A stretch of 40,853 nucleotides of DNA from Acidimicrobiales bacterium (GTDB taxonomy: Bacteria; Actinomycetota; Acidimicrobiia; Acidimicrobiales; MedAcidi-G1): NCBI GenBank assembly GCA_028823445.1, contig JAPKBH010000016.1, forward strand, positions 1 through 40,853, read 5' to 3'. The position numbers and the translations under genes are program-made. Under the pieces are notes generated by a model. That model saw nothing but the letters and a program-made list of their open reading frames with translations, made no database searches and was not told the DNA's origin. Shown piece by piece: positions 16,974 through 24,971 of the stretch (positions are counted from its first letter, which is position 1; every line of letters begins with the position of its first letter).

Positions 16974-17068
16974 GGGTGCCTTTAGGTAAGGGTTTTAAAG
17001 GCGTCCGGAGCAGGCCGCAAAGCATGAAGCTATTTTGCCTGAGGGGTGTGACAATGCCGGATAAGAGA

Positions 17069-17097
17069 TTGTGTTGCGCGCTCTGAGCGCGTATAGT
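17069..17097 (+). promoter_or_regulatory. Promoter of the DNA methyltransferase gene with a dyad in the spacer
   Basis: A TATAGT -10 box at 17092-17097 lies 17 bases after TTGTGT at 17069-17074, and the GTG start follows six bases after the -10, so the transcript should start at or near the start codon. Between the two elements, 17077-17091 is a perfect inverted repeat: CGCGCTC, T, GAGCGCG. A repressor bound there would block the promoter. The binding protein is unknown. Confidence 0.65.
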
Positions 17098-17103
17098 GTC
17101 ACG

Positions 17104-18639
17104 GTGAGTGATCATCAGAAAAAGCCCAACAAAGGCACCGCAACCACAGCATTCGGCGTCGGACGCCGAGAAAGCCACGACGCATCAGCGTTCTACGAGC
17201 GCTTCACCCCTCCGGTGCTCTCAGACGACGAAACAGTAAACCCCGTACCCGACCTCGGCAACGGGTGCCTCCAAGGCGACGCCCGCAACATGCATCACCT
17301 GCCCGACAACTCAGTGGCCTTAGTCGTAACCTCCCCTCCCTACTTCGTTGGCAAAGAATACGAACTCGCGGTGACCGGCCAAGAAAACGAAGGCTGCATC
17401 CCCACCTCATACTTGGACTACCTCAACATGTTGCGCGAAGTCTTTGCCGAATGCACACGAGTGCTCGAACCCGGCGGACGCATCGCCGTAAACGTGGCCA
17501 ACCTCGGGCGCAAGCCTTACCGCAGCCTCTCCGCCGACATCATCGGTATTCTCCAAGACGATCTGGGCTTGCTGCTCCGTGGCGAAGTGGTATGGCAAAA
17601 AGCCGACGGAGCTACTGGGTCCGTCGCTTGGGGGTCATTTCGAAAAGCCGCCAACCCCGTGCTACGCGACATGACCGAACGAGTCATCATCGCCAGCAAG
17701 GGACGCTTCGACCGAGCCCGCCCCGGCCCCCGGCGCCAAAAAGAAGAACTACCCAGCGAAAGCACCATCACCACAGACGAGTTCATGGAAGCCACCCTTG
17801 ACCTCTGGCGCATAGATGCCGAGTTGGCCAGTCGAGTAGGGCACCCGGCCCCGTTTCCCGTTGAACTGCCTCGCCGGCTCATTGACCTCTACACCTATAA
17901 AGACGACGTGGTGCTTGACCCTTTTATGGGCTCGGGAACCACCCTGGTAGCGGCTACACGTTCTGGACGCCGGCCCGTGGGCTACGACCTCGAAAAAGAA
18001 TACGTAGCGCTTGCCACCCAGCGAGTAGCCGAAGAACAACAACGCCTCCGAGACGGAAAACGTGCCGCCTGGCGTCGTCGAGACCTGGCTCAGTCGGGAA
18101 GCCAAGTTGACTTGTTTACCAACGAAACGGCGTTAGAAACCGCAGAGCATGTTTTAGGCCAAGCCCACCAAAGCGGCAAAAAAGCCGCCGACATCGCAGC
18201 CCAAGTATTGGAATCTGCTGGGTTTGAAATAGTTAAAGAAAACGCCACCTTGCGCAAACTTGGCGTAACTTTTCCTTTCTTGGTTACCGACCAAGCCGAC
18301 GGCCTTCCTTGGTACGTGGAAGTATCCGGCACTTTCACTACGGCCCGGCCCGGCATGCGCCGCGCCGATGTGCTCTGGAAAACCCTCGGCCGAGCCCACG
18401 TGCTGGCCACCGCCGGCGAAGAAACCCCCCGATTGCTGATCCTCACCTCACACCTGCCCCGGGCAAAAAGTGAAGGCGATCGTGCCCTGCGGGCGGTAGG
18501 CGGCACTGGTTTCTTTGACGCCGTCGAAATGTTTAACAACGATGCCGTGGCTCGGCTTACCCACTACGCCAAGGTGGCTCCCCAATTACCAGACCCCGGC
18601 TTTTGGTCAGAAAAAGAAATCGCTACCAAGTTCGCTTAA
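17104..18639 (+). CDS. N4/N6 DNA methyltransferase with a C-terminal nuclease-like domain
   Basis: This 511-residue protein is a beta-class amino-methyltransferase: the catalytic TSPPY (about 76-80) comes before the SAM-binding FMGSGTT (about 274-280). It would methylate N6 of adenine or N4 of cytosine at an unknown site. Residues 1-340 are the methylase. The last 150 residues are extra, and the order of elements (KLGVTFPFLVTDQ, WYVEVSG at about 404-410, MRRADVLWKTLGRAHVL, RLLILTSHLP) resembles a PD-(D/E)XK nuclease core in which the expected lysine is replaced by serine. That domain call is inference. GTG at 17104 is chosen because it fits the promoter. No separate restriction gene adjoins it. 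The stop overlaps the convergent glutamine cyclotransferase by four bases. Confidence 0.88.
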   Translation: MSDHQKKPNKGTATTAFGVGRRESHDASAFYERFTPPVLSDDETVNPVPDLGNGCLQGDARNMHHLPDNSVALVVTSPPYFVGKEYELAVTGQENEGCIPTSYLDYLNMLREVFAECTRVLEPGGRIAVNVANLGRKPYRSLSADIIGILQDDLGLLLRGEVVWQKADGATGSVAWGSFRKAANPVLRDMTERVIIASKGRFDRARPGPRRQKEELPSESTITTDEFMEATLDLWRIDAELASRVGHPAPFPVELPRRLIDLYTYKDDVVLDPFMGSGTTLVAATRSGRRPVGYDLEKEYVALATQRVAEEQQRLRDGKRAAWRRRDLAQSGSQVDLFTNETALETAEHVLGQAHQSGKKAADIAAQVLESAGFEIVKENATLRKLGVTFPFLVTDQADGLPWYVEVSGTFTTARPGMRRADVLWKTLGRAHVLATAGEETPRLLILTSHLPRAKSEGDRALRAVGGTGFFDAVEMFNNDAVARLTHYAKVAPQLPDPGFWSEKEIATKFA

Positions 18640-19481
18640 GGCTGAATAAGCGGAACCCCATCGGCGGGCACAAAGGTCACCTCAAAAAGAGTTGGCCAAC
18701 GTTTACCGGTAAGAAAAAAATGCCCAGATTCGGCATGAAAAGCAATGCCGTTGAGCACATCATCAGAGCCCAACGAAGAACGATCCACCGGCAACATTGA
18801 AGCATCCACCTCATGGGTAACTGCACCAGTAACCGGGTCTATGCCCAGCAAAAGGTCGGTCTGCCAAACATTGGCCCACACCGTTCCATCAACACATTCC
18901 AACTCATTGAGTCGGTCCACGGGTTGGCCGTTTTGGGTTACCTCGACTTGACCCAATCGCCGAAAATCTTCAGGGGAACGCAAGGTCAAAGACGATGAAC
19001 CATCTGACATGACCAAAGTGGTGGAGTCCAACAGGCAAATGCCCCACCCCTGGCCGCCGTAGGACCAAGTAGTGGCTAAAGAAAACGGCTCGATGTCCCA
19101 CACTGCGGCTCGCCCGGATTTCCACGTCAACTGCACTAAACGACCATCGGGCAGAGCGGTAAAGCCTTCACCAAACCATGTGGAGTTAAGAAAGCCCCAC
19201 CGGCGAGCTAACCCCAAGGAGAGATCAATCTCGCGAATCTGAGATTGACCCACCAAACCAGTGCTTTCAAAAAGGCGACCATCAACGAATTCCAAGCCTT
19301 GAGTAAATGCTTCACCGTCATGAGGAAATTCGGCGACCACCTCAACGATCATTTGTTGAACCGGCAGAACCGCAGCAGGTTGGTCTGTCGGAGACCCACA
19401 CGAAATCAAACCTGACAAAAAACCTAAAACCAAAATGCCCCGGGTGGTCAAACGAAGAGCGAGGAGACCAAACTGCACCAT
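18636..19481 (-). CDS. Glutaminyl-peptide cyclotransferase lipoprotein (plant/bacterial beta-propeller type)
   Basis: The protein resembles the beta-propeller glutamine cyclotransferases that convert N-terminal glutamine to pyroglutamate. Landmarks are EFPHDGEAFTQGLEF, GRLFESTGLVGQSQIREID, the FGEGFTAL repeat and RLNELECVDGTVWANVWQTD, and the closing DDVLNGIAF and FFLTGKRWPTLFEV. The start giving MVQFGLLALRL is chosen because it begins a signal peptide with the lipobox LISC, and because the open frame further upstream would run antisense through the next gene. The product is therefore probably a lipoprotein of 281 residues. It is divergent from the alpha/beta hydrolase gene, with only 18 bases between starts. 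Confidence 0.9.
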   Translation of the reverse strand: MVQFGLLALRLTTRGILVLGFLSGLISCGSPTDQPAAVLPVQQMIVEVVAEFPHDGEAFTQGLEFVDGRLFESTGLVGQSQIREIDLSLGLARRWGFLNSTWFGEGFTALPDGRLVQLTWKSGRAAVWDIEPFSLATTWSYGGQGWGICLLDSTTLVMSDGSSSLTLRSPEDFRRLGQVEVTQNGQPVDRLNELECVDGTVWANVWQTDLLLGIDPVTGAVTHEVDASMLPVDRSSLGSDDVLNGIAFHAESGHFFLTGKRWPTLFEVTFVPADGVPLIQP

Positions 19482-19499
19482 AATGAAAAAGGATAAACC

Positions 19500-20366
19500 A
19501 TGACGGCGCATGAACCGACAGAAGGTCAAATTACTCATGCAGGCCTCGAACACGCTTGGCTGGACTGGGGTGGCTCTGGCCAACCACTCATCATGCTGCA
19601 CCCCAATGGTTTTTGTGCCGGTGTCTATCACCCCATCGCCCAACGCTTGCGCGACCAGTTTCGCATAATCGGTGTAGACCTCCGAGGCCAAGGAGCAAGT
19701 GAAAAAGTAACTGAAGAAGCGTTGCTGGGCAACGACGCTATGGCCCAAGACATTTTAGCAATTGCCGACCATTTAGAAGTGACCAATTTCTCATTACTCG
19801 GCGTTTCCCTCGGCGGGGGAGTAGCGATCGAAATAGCGGCCGCTGCACCACAGCGAGTACAAAAAATGTTGCTCATCGAAGCCATAGCGATTTCAGGGCC
19901 CGACCGAGAATCCCAACACTTTGACTACGGCACCGGTAACCACCCACTGGCTATTGGGGCCCGTAAACGCCGTGCCGTGTGGGAAGACCGCTCCACCGTA
20001 GTGGCCTCTTACGGGGCACGTCGCCCCCTCAACGTTTTAGACCCAAAGGTTCTCGAGGCTTACGCCCGCTGGGGTTTGATTGACCGCCCCGATGGCCAAA
20101 TTGAGTTGGCCTGCGACCCCGAAACCGAAGCCTTAATTTTTGACTCGCACCGCAACCACGGCCCCAAAGAAACCTTTGATCAACTGGCCAGCATCACCAC
20201 CTCTACCACCGTGTTGCATGGAACGCACAGTGATCTCAGCCCAGCATGGTTTGAAGAACAAGCCCAGCAACTTGGCACCACCGCCCAGGCCATTGAAGGT
20301 TCGCATTTCTTTTTCTTTGAAAATCTAGAACGAGCCGAACAACTGGTTCGCCAATACCTGACCTAA
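19500..20366 (+). CDS. Alpha/beta hydrolase
   Basis: The 288-residue protein has the alpha/beta-hydrolase fold of esterases and epoxide or C-C hydrolases. It shows the oxyanion region IMLHPNGFCAG, the strand VDLRGQGAS, the nucleophile elbow GVSLGGG, a likely acid in LHGTHSDLSP and the catalytic histidine in IEGSHFFFFE. The substrate is unknown. AAAGGA lies six to seven bases before the ATG. Its stop is nine bases upstream of the alkyl-sulfatase-like gene, so they probably form an operon. Cleavage of an ester released by that neighbour is a possible link, but nothing in the sequence proves it. Confidence 0.88.
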   Translation: MTAHEPTEGQITHAGLEHAWLDWGGSGQPLIMLHPNGFCAGVYHPIAQRLRDQFRIIGVDLRGQGASEKVTEEALLGNDAMAQDILAIADHLEVTNFSLLGVSLGGGVAIEIAAAAPQRVQKMLLIEAIAISGPDRESQHFDYGTGNHPLAIGARKRRAVWEDRSTVVASYGARRPLNVLDPKVLEAYARWGLIDRPDGQIELACDPETEALIFDSHRNHGPKETFDQLASITTSTTVLHGTHSDLSPAWFEEQAQQLGTTAQAIEGSHFFFFENLERAEQLVRQYLT

Positions 20367-20375
20367 AGGAACCAC

Positions 20376-21722
20376 ATGACCGCCGTAGACCCCGTTGAAC
20401 TCTCCAATCGAATAATTGACTCAGGAACAGCTGAGCCGCCTCACAACCGAGTCACCGAAGAACTCGTCGAAATAGATGACGGCTTGGCAGTAGTGGAATC
20501 GTTCTCTCACTGTTGGGTACGTAAAACCGAGGAAGGCCTGATTTGCGTTGACGCCAGCGGCGTGCAGTCGGGCACCGCCGTAGTAGCCGCCTTGCGTGGT
20601 TGGACAAACGAACCCCTGCATAGCCTCATCTACACCCACGGGCACATGGACCACGTGGGAGGTAGCGGCGCTTTTATGGCCGATGCCGCCCACCGCAGCG
20701 ACCAAAAACCTACCGTGGTCGCTCACGAAGCAGTCGCTCCTCGGCTCGAGCGTTACCGCCAAACCAGCGGCTGGAACCAAATCATCAACCGGCGACAATT
20801 CGGCGGCGTACGGCCCCTAACGAACTTCGGAGTGGGCGGGGTGAAAGAAAGAAAATTTGTCCCCGACGATGTGGCCGAACCAGCGCTCACCTACAGAGAC
20901 AAATTAGACCTGTCGGTTGGTGGTCGTGACCTCGAGTTACACCACGCAAGAGGTGAAACCGATGACCACACCTGGGTCTGGGACCCCGCCGACAAAGCGG
21001 TCTATGCCGGGGACTTTGTGACCTGGATTTTCCCCAACGCCGGAAACCCACAAAAAGTACAGCGCTACCCCATTGAATGGGCCGAAGCTATGCGAAAAAT
21101 GTTGGCCATGGGAGCCGAAAAGGTTTACCCCGCACACGGATTACCCATTGTGGGGCGAGCCCGAGTAGAAACCGTGCTGGGAGATATCGCCGAATCGTTG
21201 GAGTACCTCTCAGGGGCCACCCTGGACTTAATGAACCAGGGTGCCACCATTGACACCATTATTCATGAAGTCACCTTGCCTGAGCATTTGCAAGACCGCC
21301 CTTGGATAGCCCCCCAGTACGACGAACCAGAATTTGTGGTGCGCAATGTTTACCGCCAATTTGGCGGGTGGTGGGATGGCAACGCCGCCAACTTGAAACC
21401 TGCGTCAGAAGCCAAACTGGCTGCTGAGATGGTCATGTTGGCTGGTTCAGTGGAGGCGCTTACCGAGCGGGCACAAGAACTCGCCGAAGCCAATGAACTC
21501 AAGTTGGCCTGCCATTTGGCAGAAATGGCTGTTACCGCTGAGCCTGAACACCAAGGGGCTCACCGGGTGAGGGCCGCAATCTATTGGCAGCGCCGTGCCG
21601 CTGAACGTTCGCTCATGTCGAAAGGCATTTTTGCTTCGGCGGCTCGAGAATCTGAAGTGGTATTTGGCGAAGAAACCGGTCGCCAATCCATGAAGTCAGC
21701 GTTTAAAAACTCTATGCCTTAG
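20376..21722 (+). CDS. Metallo-beta-lactamase-fold hydrolase, alkyl-sulfatase type
   Basis: The 448-residue protein combines a metallo-beta-lactamase domain (IYTHGHMDHVGG, the zinc-binding HxHxDH) with an alkyl-sulfatase dimerisation domain (FGGWWDGNAANLKP, then LACHLAEMAVTAEP and VRAAIYWQRRA). SdsA1/BDS1 relatives hydrolyse alkyl sulfates. The protein is shorter than SdsA1, which has a sterol-carrier-like third domain, so it keeps only the first two. It is also related to lactonases and other hydrolases, so the substrate is open. No signal peptide is visible. AAAGGAA precedes the ATG and it follows the alpha/beta hydrolase by nine bases. Confidence 0.88.
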   Translation: MTAVDPVELSNRIIDSGTAEPPHNRVTEELVEIDDGLAVVESFSHCWVRKTEEGLICVDASGVQSGTAVVAALRGWTNEPLHSLIYTHGHMDHVGGSGAFMADAAHRSDQKPTVVAHEAVAPRLERYRQTSGWNQIINRRQFGGVRPLTNFGVGGVKERKFVPDDVAEPALTYRDKLDLSVGGRDLELHHARGETDDHTWVWDPADKAVYAGDFVTWIFPNAGNPQKVQRYPIEWAEAMRKMLAMGAEKVYPAHGLPIVGRARVETVLGDIAESLEYLSGATLDLMNQGATIDTIIHEVTLPEHLQDRPWIAPQYDEPEFVVRNVYRQFGGWWDGNAANLKPASEAKLAAEMVMLAGSVEALTERAQELAEANELKLACHLAEMAVTAEPEHQGAHRVRAAIYWQRRAAERSLMSKGIFASAARESEVVFGEETGRQSMKSAFKNSMP

Positions 21723-21754
21723 GGGGCATAGGTTCAGAGTCCCAGCCTCTAGAA

Positions 21755-21784
21755 ATAAGGGCCTTTTCCAAACAAAGCCCTTAT
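21755..21784. terminator. Possible bidirectional hairpin after the alkyl-sulfatase-like gene
   Basis: ATAAGGGC at 21755-21762 pairs perfectly with GCCCTTAT at 21777-21784 around a 14-base loop. It lies in the 186-base gap between two convergent genes, where a terminator is expected. There is no clear T run after it, so termination is uncertain. Confidence 0.4.
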
Positions 21785-21908
21785 GGCTTGAAAGCTTGCT
21801 CAAAACTTTTTTGAGTTGTGGAAATAACAGTCGAGTCATCCGCATCCATCACAAAAACTTCGAAGTCGCTATCACGATCACTTAGAAAAGCAATCTGGTC
21901 GGGTTCCT

Positions 21909-22919
21909 CTATTCATTCTCGCGAATGCTGATGTCCAAATCGAAGGAAACATTTCCCCGAAGCGCGTTGGTTGTGATCAAATATTCGCCATTCTCAGGAA
22001 GGTTTCCAGAGAATTTGAATTCTTGGCCCTCAATTTCGCTGAGTAGGTATTCCCCACTGGGTGTTAACACATCAAACGAAGCATTTTCTTCCAGCGAAGT
22101 GATGGTAATCTCCATACGTTGACCAGCCGCTGCAACTAGCCCGTAAACAGGCCCTGTTTCACCGCGTAACATGCCCCCGCTAATAGTGGTGCTGGAGGTT
22201 CCAGATTGAAACTGCACTGGAGCGTATTGAACTACGTTGGTAATTAACGCATCAAGAGAGTAAGAGACATTGCCGCGTAACGGATTTATGTAAATGAGGT
22301 AGTCTCCGTCTGCGGGAAGCAAGATTTTTGTCCGCGTAATACCAGTTACCAATTTCTCACCGTTCGGGGCTTCTACATCAAAAGAAGCATTGTCTTCTAG
22401 CGATGTGAGCGTCAGTTGCATCAATTGCTGAGCATTAGCACGCAAAACATATAGGGGGCTGGCATCACCTTGAAGGATCCCACCCTCGATGATTGTGCCA
22501 ATATCATCCGGTGTGAACTGAATACGCTGTGCTGGTTGCTCAGTAGGAGTTTCTTCTTCTTCAGTGCTTGCAGGAGGTTCAGGATCTACCTGCTCGTTAG
22601 CATCGTCGCTTTCCGTTTCTTCTTCTTCTTCAGTGCTTGCAGGAGGTTCAGGATCTACCTGCTCGTTTGCATCGTCGCTTTCCGTTTCTTCTTCTTCTTC
22701 TTCAGTGCTTGCAGGAGGTTCCGGAGCGCTTTTTTCACCCTCTTCTTCCGTACTTTCGGTCGCCTTTGGTTGATCAGTCCCGTCACTTTGTGATGCACTG
22801 TTTTCGGTCACTTGCTCGTCAGTTGAACTGCTGCAACCTGTCAAACAAGCTACCAGTACAGCAAAAACAGTAAGGGACTTCAGGATCGGTTGACGCTTGA
22901 AAAAGTGAGATTGGTTCAT
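21909..22919 (-). CDS. Lipoprotein with acidic tandem repeats and two repeated C-terminal domains
   Basis: The 336-residue protein starts with a signal and the lipobox LTGC (MNQSHFFKRQPILKSLTVFA, then VLVACLTGC). Residues 25-130 are a low-complexity acidic linker rich in Glu, built from a 23-24-residue repeat with PEPPASTEEEE and SDDANEQVD. The C-terminal half consists of two related domains of about 85 residues, each with an IxGGxLxGxxxPxY opening, a SLExNASFDV turn and a GxYLIxxNxLRGNVS close. This is the pattern of a pre-peptidase-C-like beta-sandwich. It is probably anchored in the membrane and reaches into or through the wall; ligand unknown. The start is preceded by TAGGAG and a tract of eight C. 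Confidence 0.85.
   Translation of the reverse strand: MNQSHFFKRQPILKSLTVFAVLVACLTGCSSSTDEQVTENSASQSDGTDQPKATESTEEEGEKSAPEPPASTEEEEEETESDDANEQVDPEPPASTEEEEETESDDANEQVDPEPPASTEEEETPTEQPAQRIQFTPDDIGTIIEGGILQGDASPLYVLRANAQQLMQLTLTSLEDNASFDVEAPNGEKLVTGITRTKILLPADGDYLIYINPLRGNVSYSLDALITNVVQYAPVQFQSGTSSTTISGGMLRGETGPVYGLVAAAGQRMEITITSLEENASFDVLTPSGEYLLSEIEGQEFKFSGNLPENGEYLITTNALRGNVSFDLDISIRENE
22549..22725 (-). repeat. Tandem repeat of about 69-72 bases inside the acidic lipoprotein linker
   Basis: Consecutive near-identical units start at 22561, 22630 and 22702 (periods of 69 and 72 bases), the longer one having one extra GAA codon. They encode the acidic EPPASTEEEE/SDDANEQVD module. Near identity at DNA level points to recent duplication and likely length variation between strains. 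Confidence 0.85.
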
Positions 22920-23185
22920 GAGTGGGGGGGGCTCCTATAGATGGATTCTGAATTTGCTAATCATAGGGCTTCAAAGGCTTCTTAGAGAAGTTCTGAATCC
23001 CTTTTTATAGTTCGCCTTCGATGCCTCCAGTTGATGTCCTGAGAATGCATTTTCCTCAAAATCGAGGGTGACGGAATGACGCAAATTCTAAGAAACATCT
23101 AAAAGACTTATTTTCAAAAAGGGTTTCAATTACTAGTAATCGTAGAGAAGGCCTTTCTAAATAGGATATGCGTCTGGTCTCTAGT
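22920..23185. other. 266-base AT-rich intergenic region
   Basis: This stretch separates the acidic lipoprotein from menC; both genes point left. I see no gene in it. Bases 22924-22931 are a run of eight G (C on the coding strand) between the lipoprotein start and its TAGGAG. An imperfect palindrome (TAGAGAAGGCCTTTCTA) at about 23142-23158 could be the menC terminator. Confidence 0.5.
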
Positions 23186-24178
23186 CTAGGTTAATAAAAG
23201 GTGGCCGTCGCTTATGGTTAGCGGGCTGCCGGGGTCATGGGTAAGAAGCTCGGCAGTTGCGAGACCGGGGGCTGGGTTAGTCAAACCGTGGGCCGCCGCA
23301 AAATGAGCGGCTAATCGGATGCCGTATGAGCTTTCTAGCAGCGAGGTAATTATTACCTTTTGCCCCGCCGTGGTGGCCAGTGTTACTGCTTCACCGGCTA
23401 CTACGAGCCCCCCCAAGGAGGAAGGTTTAACGACGAAAAAGTCGCCCGCGCCTAGGTCAATGGCCCGCCGGAGATCGCTGAGGCAGCCAGCACTTTCATC
23501 TACCGCCACCGGCACTATGGCTTCTCGGCAAACCGCGGCTAAGGCTTCGAGGCCTGCCGTGGGTTCTTCGATGAACTCAATGCCGAGCGGAGCCAATTTT
23601 TCGATGTTGTGCAAGGCTTCGGTGGTTGTCCAACCGCCGTTGGCGTCAAGGCGGAGAGCCATATCTTTACCGGTTGCGGAACGCACGGCGGCCACTCGTT
23701 CAAAGTCAAAGGAAAACGAAGCGGCGGCTACTTTTATTTTTAAGGTGGTGAAACCCTCGGCTTTGCGCTCAAGGGCTTGGCAAACAAGGTCTTCGGTTGA
23801 GCGACCAGCAAGGAGCGCCGCCAACGGCAGGCGATCGGGGCTTTCAGGGTTGAGGTGACGATGCAAAGCGAGGCCACGTTGCCGGGCTTGAAGGTCAAGA
23901 AAAGCACCATCTATGGCCGCTCGAGCAGTAGGTAGATTCGGTGGCCCCTCTGGTTGCTCATCAGCAAACCATTGTCTGATGGCCGCTTCTGACTCGTTGA
24001 TATTTTCTGCGGTGAAACCGGTTAAAGGAGCAGCCTCGCCGAAACCGATGTTGCCTTGATCGTCGCTTACCGCCACTACAACTACCGGTCGTTGGTGAAG
24101 TTGCCCGTGCGCTGTGGTGATGGGTGCCCGGTAGTGCAAAGTGTGACGGGTTATTTCAACGCCCTTGAATTCACCCAT
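23186..24178 (-). CDS. menC: o-Succinylbenzoate synthase
   Basis: MenC dehydrates SHCHC to o-succinylbenzoate in menaquinone biosynthesis. The 330-residue protein is an enolase-superfamily member. The acid-base lysine is in TTLKIKV, the metal ligands are in RLDANGGW, IEEPTAG and VDESAG, and the second lysine is in VVKPSSLGG. It overlaps menH by eight bases and is the last gene of the MerR-menF-menD-menH-menC operon. Related muconate-lactonising or dipeptide-epimerase enzymes share this fold, but the operon context settles the call. Confidence 0.92.
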   Translation of the reverse strand: MGEFKGVEITRHTLHYRAPITTAHGQLHQRPVVVVAVSDDQGNIGFGEAAPLTGFTAENINESEAAIRQWFADEQPEGPPNLPTARAAIDGAFLDLQARQRGLALHRHLNPESPDRLPLAALLAGRSTEDLVCQALERKAEGFTTLKIKVAAASFSFDFERVAAVRSATGKDMALRLDANGGWTTTEALHNIEKLAPLGIEFIEEPTAGLEALAAVCREAIVPVAVDESAGCLSDLRRAIDLGAGDFFVVKPSSLGGLVVAGEAVTLATTAGQKVIITSLLESSYGIRLAAHFAAAHGLTNPAPGLATAELLTHDPGSPLTISDGHLLLT

Positions 24179-24971
24179 GCTTGTCGCCTAAAAACTTCTT
24201 TAGAGCCGCTGCCGTGGCTTTTGGGTTTTCAATATGAACCGCATGGCCTGCTTGGGCAATAACCACAGTTTCGCTCTGGCTCAAGCCGGTACTTAAGCGC
24301 ATGGCCAGGCGCCGGAACTTGGTGTCTTGTTCGCCCACTAGTAGCAAGGTGGGGGTCAATATTTCCGACAGGCGCCCCCACAAAGAAGGCTGCGCCCCGG
24401 TGCCCGCTCCACGCAAACTGGCCGCCAAACCAACGGGGTCATTGGCCAATCGTTGCTGCCGAGCGGCCGCCAAAACATCGGCCGCTAACCCCTGTTGCGA
24501 CGCAAAAAGTGGTTGGGCCATCCAACGATCCACAAAGGCCGGTAAACCGTCTTCGAGAAGTTCGTCGGCCAAGGAACTATCAGCCTGTCGTCGGGCCAAA
24601 CGTTCGCTCTGCGAAGCCAGCCCCGCCGAGGCCCCAATAAGCATTAACTGGCTTACCAAATGGGGGTAGTTGAGGCTAAGTGCCAACGCCAAACGGCCCC
24701 CCATGGAGTACCCCAAGACGGCTGACGAGGTTAGGTTTCTTTCCTCAAAAAAGTTGGCCAAAAGGTCAACGGTGGCCAAAAAATCGTAGAGTCCAACATC
24801 GCTTAAATGGCCAGTTCGGCCGTGGCCGGGTAGGTCAACAGAATAAACAGTAAACCGATCAGCCAGCGCATGACTTAACGAACGAAGCGTGGAGGCATCA
24901 CCGGTAAACCCATGCAGTAGAACTAATGGCGGGCCTTCGCCGGTGGCCGTAAAACACAGAGGGTTACTCAT
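24171..24971 (-). CDS. menH: SHCHC synthase, alpha/beta hydrolase
   Basis: MenH eliminates pyruvate from SEPHCHC to give SHCHC. The 266-residue protein has the alpha/beta-hydrolase elements VLLHGFTGDAS, VDLPGHGRTG, the nucleophile elbow GYSMGGRLAL, an acid in VGEQDTKF and the histidine in QAGHAVHIENP. Position between menD and menC (4-base and 8-base overlaps) supports the assignment. Confidence 0.9.
   Translation of the reverse strand: MSNPLCFTATGEGPPLVLLHGFTGDASTLRSLSHALADRFTVYSVDLPGHGRTGHLSDVGLYDFLATVDLLANFFEERNLTSSAVLGYSMGGRLALALSLNYPHLVSQLMLIGASAGLASQSERLARRQADSSLADELLEDGLPAFVDRWMAQPLFASQQGLAADVLAAARQQRLANDPVGLAASLRGAGTGAQPSLWGRLSEILTPTLLLVGEQDTKFRRLAMRLSTGLSQSETVVIAQAGHAVHIENPKATAAALKKFLGDKHG

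Noticed and set aside
22470-22793. Plus-strand ORF rich in Phe and Ser opposite the acidic lipoprotein
   Set aside because: It is the antisense reading of the Glu-rich repeat (GAA read as TTC).
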